The notes under the pieces: generated by a model
What the model saw: only the letters and a program-made list of their open reading frames with translations
Database searches by the model: none
Told to the model about the DNA's origin: nothing
Origin: CAVVFX01 sp963747535
Lineage (GTDB): Bacteria > Acidobacteriota > Terriglobia > Bryobacterales > Bryobacteraceae
DNA: 64,000 bases
Direction: 5' to 3'
Assembly (NCBI GenBank): GCA_963747535.1
Contig: CAVVFX010000006.1
Location: forward strand, 1,364,001-1,428,000
Program-made: the position numbers and the translations under genes
Shown: positions 1 to 11,276 of the stretch, piece by piece
Numbering within the stretch: the stretch's first letter is position 1
How the letters are laid out: each line of letters starts with the position of its first letter

Positions 1-90
1 TCAGGGCCGCAGCATCCCGATATGCCTGCAGAGTCGATAAGATTCGTTGCGAGGAAACCTGGCGGTGCGAAGAGGGACTCACTTGTACCC

Positions 91-2559
<2,469 letters not shown>

Positions 2560-2560
2560 G

Positions 2561-2590
2561 GCCTGCTCCACGGAATTCTTCGCCTCTCGC
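2561..2590. repeat. Partial dispersed repeat module after priA
   Basis: The sequence CTCCACGGAATTCTTCGC just after the priA stop recurs at 32478-32495 at the end of another repeat copy. Its inverse with more divergence (GTGGAGTAGGCC) is at 6521-6532. It looks like one module of a composite palindromic repeat family. Confidence 0.45.
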
Positions 2591-2613
2591 CAAAACAGCA
2601 GCAAATCTACCAA

Positions 2614-3684
2614 CTACTGACGCGGTTCGGATATGTGCAGCAAGTCGCGCAGGTGGGCGCTCCAGACTTCCGGCATGGAGTGCGTTCCATGGCCGCGCGT
2701 CTCCGTGGTATCGCGGAGCAGGATATACCGGCCCTTGGGGACGCGCTTGATTTCCCTTTCCAGAATTCCCAGTTCCGGCGGATTCACTTCATCGTCGCCT
2801 GAATTGACGGCGAATAACGGCACGCGAATCTTTTCGAGATCCGGCGACGGATCGTAGTCGCTCGAGGACTCGAACTGGTATAGGAAATCATTCGCGTCGG
2901 TGCGGTACCGGCGGTCGGCAATCCAATTGTCAAAATAGCGGTCGGCTTCCTCGCGGGTGGGCGCCAGCCTCTGCAGTTCGACCGGCGAGCTGAGCATGAA
3001 GAACAGCGAGAATATCGCGCTATCGAGGCCGCGCGGCTGTTCGGTGTACTCGCCATTCTTCCATTCCGGATCGTTGCGGATGGCATCGATCATCATGCGT
3101 CGCAGCATGCGGTTTCGGCCGGCGATCGCGACTGGAGCACTGGCCAGCGGCATGAGAGCGTCGGCGAAATCGGGATGAAGTTCGCCCCACAGCCAGGTAT
3201 GCATCCCGCCCATCGAAGTGCCCATTACCAGGCGCAAGTGATTGACGCCGAGCTTTTCGGTCAGCAGCCGGTATTGCGCGGCGATCATGTCGTGATAACA
3301 GTAGGACGGAAAGCGGGCGTGCAAGCCGTCGCTCGGTTTGCTGGAATCGCCGTGGCCGATGTTATCGGGCAGGATAAGGAAGTATCGCCTGGCGTCCAGG
3401 ATCTGGCCCTCACCAAAGAGTTCTCCGGCGAAGCGGTAGGAGAGGAAACTCTCGCCGGAGCCGCTGGTCCCGTGGAGGATGAGGACCGCGTTGTCGGCTG
3501 CGCCGGAAGCGTTGCGGTGCAGCGCTCCGAAGGTCCGATAATGGAGACGCAACTCGGGTAGAGTTGCCCCGTTTTCGAAATGGAAATCGTGGATGACGAA
3601 GTCGCCCGGGTTGGGGTTGGGATAATCGGCCGCGCGGGCAGTGAACGCGAGCGCGAGCCACATCGTCAAAGAACGTTGAAGCAT
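2614..3684 (-). CDS. Exported alpha/beta hydrolase, homoserine O-acetyltransferase (MetX)-like
   Basis: Alpha/beta-hydrolase fold protein of the MetX-like group. The nucleophile elbow is GTSMGG, the acid is probably in SGDDEVN and the histidine in RGHGTH near the C-terminus. LILHGTSGSGESF is the usual oxyanion-hole strand. Starting at the ATG at 3684 gives MLQRSLTMWLALAFTARA, a plausible signal peptide, so the protein is likely exported. That argues against a cytoplasmic methionine-biosynthesis role and for a secreted esterase or acyltransferase. Upstream in-frame sequence to 3780 comes from a repeat fragment (AAGTCTGTCCCACAAG) and is rejected as coding. It is convergent with priA, and the substrate is unknown. 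Confidence 0.8.
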   Translation of the reverse strand: MLQRSLTMWLALAFTARAADYPNPNPGDFVIHDFHFENGATLPELRLHYRTFGALHRNASGAADNAVLILHGTSGSGESFLSYRFAGELFGEGQILDARRYFLILPDNIGHGDSSKPSDGLHARFPSYCYHDMIAAQYRLLTEKLGVNHLRLVMGTSMGGMHTWLWGELHPDFADALMPLASAPVAIAGRNRMLRRMMIDAIRNDPEWKNGEYTEQPRGLDSAIFSLFFMLSSPVELQRLAPTREEADRYFDNWIADRRYRTDANDFLYQFESSSDYDPSPDLEKIRVPLFAVNSGDDEVNPPELGILEREIKRVPKGRYILLRDTTETRGHGTHSMPEVWSAHLRDLLHISEPRQ

Positions 3685-3749
3685 CCGGCGGACAGAATAG
3701 CACGGTCGGGAGACCGTTCTGCGCTGTAGACCCCGGAGACGGCTGCCCA

Positions 3750-3775
3750 GGCTAAAAGTCTGTCCCACAAGCTGG
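3750..3775. repeat. Half copy of the AGTCTGTCCCACAAG repeat
   Basis: AAAAGTCTGTCCCACAAG matches one arm of the perfect hairpin at 37135-37154 and the inverse sequence at 22818-22835. It lies between two divergent genes, where it could affect their shared promoter region. Confidence 0.45.
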
Positions 3776-3801
3776 CACAATAGAACATAAGGAGATTGTC
3801 A

Positions 3802-6507
3802 ATGAACCGCCTGCTTGGCTGCCTGGTTTTGGCCACCATTAATTGTTGGGCGGCGACGCCGCTCTTCCGAGCCGGGTTCGAGATTTCCGGGAAAGATTGG
3901 TCGGCGGTCCGCGGTTCGGCCACGACGGACTCGAACGTTTTGCACGAAGGCAGGAAGTCGCTCCGCATGGAAGCCGGCTCGTCGGCTGACGCTTGCGTGC
4001 AATTTGCGCCCGTGTCGTTGACGATCGGCAAACGCTATGAGCTCAGCGGCTGGGCCCGCACCGAGCGTCTCACGGTGCGCGACGTCGACCGTTCCCCAAT
4101 CGCGATTGGCGCAGCCTTGACGATGGCTTCCATGCCGTTCGACGTCCACTCTGCGGCGCTCGGAGGCACTACCGGCTGGACCCGGCTTTCGCTCAAGTTC
4201 ATTGCCAGCCGCGCGACCGATCAGGTGGTGCTCACGGCCGGTAACGGCGGAACGTTTCAGGGCAAAGCGTGGTTCGAAGGCATCTCGCTCGACGAGGTGT
4301 CGGGCAACGATGCATGGCCGATACGCGAGGCGGTGCAGACCTTTGGTCCGGCGTATCGCTATCCGGCCGCGGGCTGGATCTATCTCCATATCGAGGGCAA
4401 ACCCTATGAACGCGGTTATCAGCACGGCCACCTGATGGCTCGCGAGATTCCCGAATATCTTGCCCGTTGCGCTGCTGATCTGGGAGGCGAGCGCGCGTGG
4501 TCGCAATACCGGCTGATGGCCGATGCTGTGTTCCTCCGCGGCTTCGATAAGGAGATTCTGGAAGAGATGCGCGGCATTGCGGACGGAGCCTCCGATGCAG
4601 GCGCTACGTGGAAAAACGAGCGCATCGACTTGGTGGATATCGTGGTCGCGAACGTGACCGTAGAGATGGGCGAATTGCGGGGCGCGATGAGAGTGACTCC
4701 GACGGGACTCGAGGGTTTGAGCTTCGACAAACCGCATTATGGCGGCAAGAACGATTCACCCACCGATCACTGCAGCGCGTTTGCAGCTACCGGTGCGGCC
4801 ACGCGTGACGGCAAGATGATCGTCGGTCACGTAACGTGGTGGCCTTTGACGCTGGCCGAACAGACCAACGTGATGCTCGACATCCAGCCCGAGAAGGGGC
4901 ATCGCATGCTGATGCAGAGCTATCCCGGCGGGATCGAGAGCGGCACCGACTGGTATCAGAACGATGCCGGCATGGTGCTGACCGAAACTACCATCGAGCA
5001 GACTCCTTTCAATGCGCAAGGCACACCGGTAGCGTTTCGTGCGCGGATGGCGGTCCAATATGGCGGGAATGTCGACGAAGTGGTCGTGCAACTGGGTACT
5101 CGGAATAATGGGCTTTACACCAACGAGTGGATCATCGGCGATGCGAAGAATAATGAGATCGCGATGTACGAGCTGGGCACCACTCATACGAAGCTATGGC
5201 GCAGTTCGAAGAACGAATGGTTCGGCAATACGCCGGGCTTTTATTGGGGCGACAATAACAGCAAAGACTTGAGCGTCAATCTGGAGTATCAGCCCGATCC
5301 TAAAGGCCCTCCGGCGTATGTTCCTTACGTTCCCGGGCCGCGCGATATGGCGTGGCAGGATCTCTATGGCAAATACCGCGGCCAGATCGACGAGCAGTTT
5401 GCATTCCTGGCGTTCCGATCCGCGCCGCTGGTGGCGAGGTCCACGATGGACGCCAAGGTAGTCACTGCGGATATGGCCTCGCGGCTGATGGTTTGGGGCG
5501 AGATCGGCAGGCCGAACCAGCGCGAGTGGACTCCGCAGGAAGGCGATTACGCCAAGAATGACGGCTTGTATCCGTCAGGATATTATTTGTTCCACGTCGA
5601 GCCACCGGCCGCGGTACGTGCGGCGCTGGCAGGCGCTCCGGTGGAAACCGGGCCCGAGCAGAAATCGGGCGGGAACAGGGGGTCCTATGCGGACCGTTTG
5701 TGGAAGGGCTGGGTCCTGCCCGCCTCCGATGCGGACACCTGGTTCGTACGCGGCTCGGAAATGTACTATGAGAAACTGCGGTCCGACGATTTCGGGAAGG
5801 CGATGGAAAAGGTGCGCGCGGGATACCGGCGACTGAAACTGGAGCCGGAGAATGCCGCCACTCGTTTCCAGTTGGAAGGAACCAAGGGCGCTCTGTTTCT
5901 AGACTCCTTGCGGCGACAGATGGGTGACGACCGCTTCTTCAAGCTGATGGGCGATTTCTTCAGCGCCCATACGACGACCGCGGTGACGGCGCAGGCGTTT
6001 CTCAAGGCGGCCGGGGTAAGTTTTACGGAACCCGATCCGGGGCAGGGCCCGGTTTATCTGGTTTCCGATATCGAGCACCGGCTGTCTTCAGCGGTGCTGG
6101 TATACGGAACGATGCGGGAGGCCGGCGCCAATCGCTATGCCGCCGAATGCCTGCAGCGCGAATTCCTTGACAGGTACGAAAGCCAGATTCCGATTTACAA
6201 GGATTTCGAAGCCACCGACGAGGTGCTGCAGCATCATGACGTCATTTTCGTTGGACGTCCGGAGGCGAACTCGGCGCTGGAGGCATGGGCACTGAAGCTG
6301 GGGGTCGAGTACAACGGCGCCAGTTTCCGGATCAAAGGGATTGTCCACGCATCGGAGCGCGACGCTCTTCTGCTGGCCGCGCAGAGTCCGTTGGATCCTG
6401 CCCGGATGGTGCTGGTGGTGGCTGGCAACGACGCGCTGCGTACTGTAAAGCTGGCTAAGTCTGTGACTGAGCGCAAAGGAGCGGGCGAGTATATCGTTTC
6501 GCCGTAG
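3802..6507 (+). CDS. Large exported C45-type Ntn-hydrolase (acyl-CoA:6-APA acyltransferase-like)
   Basis: A 901-residue protein with an N-terminal signal peptide (MNRLLGCLVLATINCWA). About residues 20-170 look like a beta-sandwich carbohydrate-binding-type module. The central part carries the motif DHCSAFAATGAATRDGKMIVG near residue 323, in which Cys324 would be the self-processing nucleophile of the C45 family. Next comes GWxQNDAG-like sequence (DWYQNDAGMVLTETT). The C-terminal 150 residues (VYLVSDIEHRLSSAVLVYGT onward) resemble a tail found on some secreted peptidases. AGGAG at 3789-3793 fixes the ATG at 3802. The family hydrolyses or transfers amide-linked acyl groups, but the substrate here is unknown. 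Confidence 0.75.
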   Translation: MNRLLGCLVLATINCWAATPLFRAGFEISGKDWSAVRGSATTDSNVLHEGRKSLRMEAGSSADACVQFAPVSLTIGKRYELSGWARTERLTVRDVDRSPIAIGAALTMASMPFDVHSAALGGTTGWTRLSLKFIASRATDQVVLTAGNGGTFQGKAWFEGISLDEVSGNDAWPIREAVQTFGPAYRYPAAGWIYLHIEGKPYERGYQHGHLMAREIPEYLARCAADLGGERAWSQYRLMADAVFLRGFDKEILEEMRGIADGASDAGATWKNERIDLVDIVVANVTVEMGELRGAMRVTPTGLEGLSFDKPHYGGKNDSPTDHCSAFAATGAATRDGKMIVGHVTWWPLTLAEQTNVMLDIQPEKGHRMLMQSYPGGIESGTDWYQNDAGMVLTETTIEQTPFNAQGTPVAFRARMAVQYGGNVDEVVVQLGTRNNGLYTNEWIIGDAKNNEIAMYELGTTHTKLWRSSKNEWFGNTPGFYWGDNNSKDLSVNLEYQPDPKGPPAYVPYVPGPRDMAWQDLYGKYRGQIDEQFAFLAFRSAPLVARSTMDAKVVTADMASRLMVWGEIGRPNQREWTPQEGDYAKNDGLYPSGYYLFHVEPPAAVRAALAGAPVETGPEQKSGGNRGSYADRLWKGWVLPASDADTWFVRGSEMYYEKLRSDDFGKAMEKVRAGYRRLKLEPENAATRFQLEGTKGALFLDSLRRQMGDDRFFKLMGDFFSAHTTTAVTAQAFLKAAGVSFTEPDPGQGPVYLVSDIEHRLSSAVLVYGTMREAGANRYAAECLQREFLDRYESQIPIYKDFEATDEVLQHHDVIFVGRPEANSALEAWALKLGVEYNGASFRIKGIVHASERDALLLAAQSPLDPARMVLVVAGNDALRTVKLAKSVTERKGAGEYIVSP

Positions 6508-6516
6508 CACCCAGGG

Positions 6517-6620
6517 CCGTGGTGGAGTAGGCCTTTGGCCTGGCCGCCGAAATTTGCAAGCAAGGCGCCGACTGCTGCGCAGCCGGACAGACCACTCAAG
6601 ACAATGGTCTGTCGTACGGG
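6517..6620 (+). repeat. Composite dispersed repeat, copy 1
   Basis: Contains GTGGAGTAGGCCTTTGGCC followed at 6573-6616 by the two-hairpin unit: GCTGC/GCAGC, then CAGACCA...TGGTCTG. It lies in the 183-base gap between two plus-strand genes. The same unit recurs near 12.4, 16.9, 22.9, 32.4 and 54.7 kb, always in this orientation. Confidence 0.7.
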
Positions 6621-6690
6621 ATTATACTTACGTTCGTATAACAGGGAACCTTCCGGCTGTTTTTGCGTAGTATGGTGGGAAGGGAACAAT

Positions 6691-7698
6691 ATGCGTCAAA
6701 CCGCTTTCGCCTTGGTTCTTGGAGCGTTTCTGGCAGCGGGCCTGCCGGCCGCGGATCAGCAACTTGTCAATATGGTTATGCCGGACGCAAAAGTGATTGC
6801 CGGCATCAACGTCGATTCGGCACGGAACTCGCCGTTCGGAACGTTTATGTTGTCTCAACTTCCGGCGTCCGATGCAGGATTCCAGAAATTCGTGGAGGCC
6901 AGCGGCTTCAATCCCCGGACCGATCTCCAGGAGGTCCTGATGGCTACGACGGGGGGGCACGGAACCCCTTCGAACTTAGCCGCCGTGAGTCCCGAGAGTA
7001 AGGTAGTCGCGGCCGCGAAGGACGGTCTGATCCTGGCGCGCGGGAACTTCAATGTCGAGAAGATCTCGGCTCTGGCAAAGGCTGACGGCAAGCAGAATGT
7101 TGAAACCTATAATGGCGCGATGTTGATCTCGGACCCGAATATGACCGGGTCCGCCATGGCGTTCCTCGATTCCAAGATTTTGGTTGCGGGCGATCTGAAA
7201 AATGTTAAGGCCGCCATTGACCGCCGTACCCAGGCCAATACGCTCGATCCGGAACTGACCAACAAAGTGAATTCGCTGAGCGCCAGCCAGGACGCGTGGG
7301 CGGTCTCCATTGCGCCTCTCTCGGCCCTCAATGCCGGAGCTGCCGGCGGCGATCCGACGCTGCAGGGGGCCCTCGGCGGAGACCTTTTTAAGAAGATTAC
7401 CGAGACGAGCGGCGGAATTAAGTTCGGTACGCTGATCCAACTCACGACCGAGTTGGTGGCGATGGACGAGAAGAACGCCACTGCGCTGAGCGATGTGGTG
7501 AAGTTTCTCGCCGGGATGGTTGCGATGAATGCCGGACCTCCCAAAGGCGCTCCTCCGTTCATCATGACGATTCTCCAAAGCATCGATGTCCAGGCACAGG
7601 GGAACGTGGTGAGCGTGACTCTGTCGGCCCCAGAGGACCAGGTTGAAGGGCTGATCAATTCGATGCAGCCGTCGAAGCCAGGCGCGACGAAGATTTAG
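6691..7698 (+). CDS. Exported protein of unknown function
   Basis: A 335-residue protein with a signal peptide (MRQTAFALVLGAFLAAGLPA). I recognise no catalytic motif. The mature part alternates short hydrophobic strands and helices rich in Ala, Asn and Ser, and includes a phrase on a residue pair AGINVDSARNSPFGTFMLSQ typical of acidobacterial secreted proteins of unknown role. AAGGGAA at 6680-6686 supports the ATG at 6691. An earlier in-frame ATG at 6535 is inside a repeat and is rejected. The gene ends 24 bases before a strong terminator, so it is probably the last or only gene of its transcript. Confidence 0.7.
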   Translation: MRQTAFALVLGAFLAAGLPAADQQLVNMVMPDAKVIAGINVDSARNSPFGTFMLSQLPASDAGFQKFVEASGFNPRTDLQEVLMATTGGHGTPSNLAAVSPESKVVAAAKDGLILARGNFNVEKISALAKADGKQNVETYNGAMLISDPNMTGSAMAFLDSKILVAGDLKNVKAAIDRRTQANTLDPELTNKVNSLSASQDAWAVSIAPLSALNAGAAGGDPTLQGALGGDLFKKITETSGGIKFGTLIQLTTELVAMDEKNATALSDVVKFLAGMVAMNAGPPKGAPPFIMTILQSIDVQAQGNVVSVTLSAPEDQVEGLINSMQPSKPGATKI

Positions 7699-7722
7699 CT
7701 CTCTACGAAAAGCTCCTCCAAT

Positions 7723-7754
7723 GGCGGCCCGTGCAGTTTGGGCCGCCTTTTTTT
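7723..7754 (+). terminator. Rho-independent terminator
   Basis: Perfect 8-base stem GGCGGCCC/GGGCCGCC with a 9-base loop, followed by seven T. It sits 24 bases after the preceding stop codon. Confidence 0.9.
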
Positions 7755-7794
7755 GGTAGAACTGCGCCCGCGGGCAAGCACGAGTATCGAACGA

Positions 7795-8394
7795 TTACCC
7801 CAGGTGGCAGCCCATGCAGGTGAAGGTGCGGCCGTGACACAGGGCGCAGCCTTGTTTCGCGATTGCTTTCGTGGAATGAATGTCCTGGAAGTTGGGAGCA
7901 TGGTGATTCGCCGGTAGCAGTCCCGGCCACTTGGGGTCGTGACACTGTGCGCAGCTGAACGGCGGTTCGATCTGGTTGTGGCACACCAGACAGTCAGCCA
8001 TTTGCGGCATATTGGCGTCAGTGACATGCTCCGATGTATCAATTCCCCGGTGGCACGCGAGGCACTGGTTGGTTGAATTGAGGTGAGCCCGGATGTCGCG
8101 AGTATCGGACAAGTAGGTCTTTTTATCGATCGCCGCGGCGATGACCGGCGCGACGTTCCCCAGCTTCAGATGCTGCTCGTGACTGAAATGAGTGACGGGC
8201 GTGGAGCGTGGAGCGCGGATCGTCCGGCTTTCGTGACACGGTTTGCACAGGGCAGCGGACGGCAGCAGGTTATCCTGCGGCGACGTGCTCGAAGCGACGT
8301 TGACGTGGCAATCGGCGCACTGCTTCTTGAGCTGCAAATGCAGCTTGTGGGAAAACTGTTGGCCGCCTAGCGCATCGGCGAACAGAGACAGCAA
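7795..8394 (-). CDS. Heptaheme c-type cytochrome
   Basis: A 199-residue protein with seven CXXCH heme-binding motifs: CADCH, CKPCH, CLACH, CLVCH, CAQCH, CALCH and CMGCH. Many extra histidines (HKLHL, HFSHEQH, HH) could serve as distal ligands. It should be a periplasmic multiheme electron carrier. The start is uncertain. The TTG at 8394 leaves only MLSLFADALGG before the mature part, while the upstream frame (GLRSVLLLSLFADA) extends the hydrophobic signal sequence but has no ATG, GTG or TTG. The gene follows the sugar dehydrogenase by 11 bases, so the two are probably co-transcribed and translationally coupled, with the cytochrome accepting electrons from the dehydrogenase (inference). Confidence 0.85.
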   Translation of the reverse strand: MLSLFADALGGQQFSHKLHLQLKKQCADCHVNVASSTSPQDNLLPSAALCKPCHESRTIRAPRSTPVTHFSHEQHLKLGNVAPVIAAAIDKKTYLSDTRDIRAHLNSTNQCLACHRGIDTSEHVTDANMPQMADCLVCHNQIEPPFSCAQCHDPKWPGLLPANHHAPNFQDIHSTKAIAKQGCALCHGRTFTCMGCHLG

Positions 8395-8405
8395 CAGTAC
8401 GGACC

Positions 8406-9590
8406 TCAGCCCTTGTATGAGATTCTCCAGATCTTCCTGCCGCCGTCATCCGAGACCAGCAGGCTGCCGTCCTTCATCTGGAACACCGCTACCGGCCTTC
8501 CCCAAACGTCCGGGGAGTCGGGCGAAATCATGAACCCCGTCATGAAATCCTCGGGCGCACCCGTCGGCTTTCCGGCTTTGAAGGGAACATATGCCACCTC
8601 GTAGCCGACGCGCTTGGAGCGGTTCCACGAGCCATGGAAAGCGATGAACGCGCCGTCCCGATATTTGGCCGGAAACTGGGTCGCGGTGTAGAAGGTGAAG
8701 TCGAGTCCCGCGACATGCGCTCCGAGCAATAAATCCGGGGTGAGCGACTTGGCAATCATGTCCTGATGATCGTTAAGCCTCGGTTCCTTATGTTGTCCGG
8801 AGTAGGCCCACGGATACCCGTAGAAACCGTGCGGTTCGATATGGGTGAAGTAGTCCGGGACCAGGTCGTCGCCGAGTGCGTCGCGCTCCTGCACCACAGC
8901 CCACAAGGTGTCGGAGCCGGGATACCAGTGCAGGCCGATGGGATTGCGCGTCCCGCCGGCGAAAATCTCGTGTTGCGAACCGTCCGGATTCATGCGATTG
9001 ATGGCCGCCCGATTGACGTTGCCGACCTCGATATTACCCGCCGAGCCAACCCCGAAGTAGAGCTTCGTGCCTGCGCGATCGAACAACAGACTGCGTGTCC
9101 AATGACCCTGGTCGTCGCCGGCGAGGGAGAAGATCTCTTTTCCGTCGGTGGCCGTGAAAGTCTTCGGATCGTATTTAAAACGTTTGATGGACGTGGGCTC
9201 GCCAACGTAAAGATACTCGTGCCACAGTGCGAGTCCGTACGGCCGGCTCAAGCCCGTGACCACTTCCTTGCGCTGCTTCGGGTCGCCGTTCGGAAAGGCG
9301 TAGATGGTTCCACCGCTATCCGATACCAGGATTTCGCCGTGCTCACCCTGCAGCATAAAACGCGGCACGCGAAAGCCATCAGCCCAAACGTCAACGGTAA
9401 ATCCCTTTGGCACCACGACCTTAGCCGCTGCCGGCGCCGGGATCACATGAGGCCGGTTATTGGAGGATGGAGTGGCAAATGGGGCAGGCAACGAGGACGC
9501 CCTCTCGCCGGCAACCTGCCACGCGCCCGCGATTCCGGCAACTACAGAGATGGCCATAAGGCCAATGAAAGCATTTCTCATCGAACTCAT
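8406..9590 (-). CDS. Sugar dehydrogenase of the glucose/sorbosone dehydrogenase beta-propeller family
   Basis: A 394-residue exported protein with an N-terminal membrane or signal segment (NAFIGLMAISVVAGIAGAW). The body has the six-bladed propeller hallmarks of GSDH proteins: VPKGFTVDVWADGFRVPRFM, SRPYGLALWHEYLYVGEP, GTRNPIGLHWYP and FIAFHGSWNRS. This family oxidises aldoses with PQQ or a similar cofactor in the periplasm. ATGs at 9590 and 9581 are both possible. It lies just upstream of the heptaheme cytochrome, which suggests that sugar oxidation feeds a periplasmic electron chain. The substrate cannot be told from sequence. Confidence 0.85.
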   Translation of the reverse strand: MSSMRNAFIGLMAISVVAGIAGAWQVAGERASSLPAPFATPSSNNRPHVIPAPAAAKVVVPKGFTVDVWADGFRVPRFMLQGEHGEILVSDSGGTIYAFPNGDPKQRKEVVTGLSRPYGLALWHEYLYVGEPTSIKRFKYDPKTFTATDGKEIFSLAGDDQGHWTRSLLFDRAGTKLYFGVGSAGNIEVGNVNRAAINRMNPDGSQHEIFAGGTRNPIGLHWYPGSDTLWAVVQERDALGDDLVPDYFTHIEPHGFYGYPWAYSGQHKEPRLNDHQDMIAKSLTPDLLLGAHVAGLDFTFYTATQFPAKYRDGAFIAFHGSWNRSKRVGYEVAYVPFKAGKPTGAPEDFMTGFMISPDSPDVWGRPVAVFQMKDGSLLVSDDGGRKIWRISYKG

Positions 9591-9648
9591 TTTACCGTTT
9601 TAGGATGACGAAAAAAGTCTCGGCGATTCGAGGTATAGGAAGGGATTC

Positions 9649-9725
9649 TGGTGGCGGCGCGCAGAATCGAACTGCGGACCTACGGATTATGAGACCGTCG
9701 CTCTAACCAACTGAGCTACGCCGCC
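9649..9725 (-). tRNA. tRNA-Met (anticodon CAT), CCA encoded
   Basis: Read on the minus strand, the acceptor arms GGCGGCG and CGCCGCC pair perfectly. The D arm is GCTCAGTTGGTTAGAGC, the anticodon loop CTCATAA, and the T arm CGCAG/CTGCG with loop TTCGATT. Discriminator A is followed by an encoded CCA at 9651-9649. A T-T pair closes the anticodon loop. The D-arm and loop resemble elongator Met rather than initiator, but a CAT tRNA could also be the lysidine-modified Ile2 type. Confidence 0.93.
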
Positions 9726-9792
9726 TGACAGGGAACTTTTTTTAGTTTAACATCGAGCCCGGAGGCCGGACACTCGTGATACGATTTCCGCG

Positions 9793-10131
9793 ATGATACT
9801 TCACGAAATGGTCACCACTGGCTTTACTCTCGACGGCTGGCGTGTGACGCGCAACATCGGCCTCGTCCGAGGGATTATTGTGAGGTCAAGATCGTTGTTC
9901 GGAACGATTGGGGCCGGGTTGCAGACGCTTGTCGGCGGCAACATCACGCTCCTCACGGAGTTATGCGAAAAGACTCGCGACGAAGCGTTTGAGCGCATGA
10001 TGAAGCATGCGGCTGAACTGGGGGCGAATGCAGTTGTAGGGGTTAGATACGATGCTACGGAAGTGATGCAGGGTGTCACGGAAGTACTGTGTTATGGGAC
10101 GGCGGTGGTGGTGGAGAGGGAGCGGGTGTAG
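9793..10131 (+). CDS. YbjQ/UPF0145 family protein
   Basis: A 112-residue protein of the YbjQ (UPF0145, former DUF74) family, a small pentameric alpha/beta fold sometimes called a heavy-metal-binding domain. It is recognised by GIIVRSRSLFGTIGAG, LCEKTRDEAFERMMKHAAELGANAVVGVRYD and the C-terminal YGTAVVVE strand. Length is normal and there is no signal peptide, so it is cytoplasmic. The biochemical role is not established for the family. It stands alone, divergent from the tRNA. Confidence 0.88.
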   Translation: MILHEMVTTGFTLDGWRVTRNIGLVRGIIVRSRSLFGTIGAGLQTLVGGNITLLTELCEKTRDEAFERMMKHAAELGANAVVGVRYDATEVMQGVTEVLCYGTAVVVERERV

Positions 10132-10277
10132 CGCGGAGTTGGTTGCTCCGCAGTCGCACAGATTACTATTTTACCCAGATTGGGCTGGACCAGCGAGCTC
10201 TCCATTCTTCTGTGACGCGGATGAACCCGAGATAAGGCATGAACTCAAAAAAGGCCCGGCGTAGAATAAGCTTAGCC

Positions 10278-11249
10278 ATGAGATTGCTACCGCTGTTCCT
10301 TTTCGTATTCCTTTCACCGGCCATGCCGGCCGAGTTCCCTGAAGCCGATATCTCCAACGGCGTCCTTCACGCCAAGCTCTATCTGCCCGATGCGCAGCAC
10401 GGCTATTATCAGGCCACCCGGTTCGATTGGTCCGGACAGATTACCTCCCTCGAGTACAAGGGCCACACCTACTTCGGCCAATGGAACCCCGCTCCCTACA
10501 CGCCGAAGCTGCACGATGCCATTATGGGTCCGGTGGAAGAGTTTTTAACCGATGGAATGGGACTGGGCTACGGGGAGGCGAAACCGGGCGGAACCTTCGT
10601 CAAGATCGGCGTGGGCGTGATCCGAAAGCCGGAGGAGCCGAAGTTCCAGCAGTTCAAGACCTACGAAATTGTCGATAACGGCAAGTGGACGATCAAGAAG
10701 CGCGCGGACTCCGTGGAGTTCACCCAGACGGTCGCCGACCCATCGTCCGGCTACGCGTATCGTTACACGAAGGTCGTTCAACTGGTGAAGGGCAAGCCGC
10801 TCATGGTGTTGGAGCACCATTTCAAAAACACGGGGAAGAAGCCGATCGAATCGGACGTGTACGAGCACAACTTCTATATGCTCGACAACCAACCGACCGG
10901 CCCCGAGATCGTGGTCAGATTTCCCTTTGACGTGCACGCGACGCAGGACCTCAACGGGTTTGCCGAAACCAGGGGCAAGGAACTCGTGTACCTCAAGGAA
11001 CTGACCGGCCGCCAGAGCGCGCAGAGCAATTTGACCGGCTACAGCGCGGATGCGAAGGACTACAACATCGTCGTCGAGAATCTGAATAGCGGAGCCGGCG
11101 TCCGACAGACGGGCGACCGGCCAATCGTGCGCATCAACTACTGGTCCATCCGGTCGACGCCGTGCCCCGAAGCGTACATCCATGTGAAAGCGGCACCGGG
11201 CGAAACCTTCGCGTGGAAAATTTCGTACGAGTTCTATACGACGAAGTGA
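10278..11249 (+). CDS. Exported protein of unknown function, possible mutarotase-like beta-sandwich
   Basis: A 323-residue protein with a signal peptide (MRLLPLFLFVFLSPAMPA). The mature chain is strand-rich, with phrases typical of sugar-mutarotase-like supersandwich folds: TSLEYKGHTYFG, FKTYEIVDNGKW and LVLEHHFKNTGKKPIESDVYEHNFY. I see no definite catalytic His/Glu pair, so the enzyme class is a guess. The ATG at 10278 was chosen over an ATG at 10239 because it starts the signal peptide. It is convergent with the rnf-locus FNR gene, with only 27 bases between stops. Confidence 0.65.
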   Translation: MRLLPLFLFVFLSPAMPAEFPEADISNGVLHAKLYLPDAQHGYYQATRFDWSGQITSLEYKGHTYFGQWNPAPYTPKLHDAIMGPVEEFLTDGMGLGYGEAKPGGTFVKIGVGVIRKPEEPKFQQFKTYEIVDNGKWTIKKRADSVEFTQTVADPSSGYAYRYTKVVQLVKGKPLMVLEHHFKNTGKKPIESDVYEHNFYMLDNQPTGPEIVVRFPFDVHATQDLNGFAETRGKELVYLKELTGRQSAQSNLTGYSADAKDYNIVVENLNSGAGVRQTGDRPIVRINYWSIRSTPCPEAYIHVKAAPGETFAWKISYEFYTTK

Positions 11250-11276
11250 TCGGCGAAACGACCGGCCGGCTTCGGT

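Noticed and set aside
9611..9632. Terminator after tRNA-Met
   Set aside because: There is a T-run on the minus strand, but the stem before it is only four bases (CTCG/CGAG), so it is not listed as a feature.
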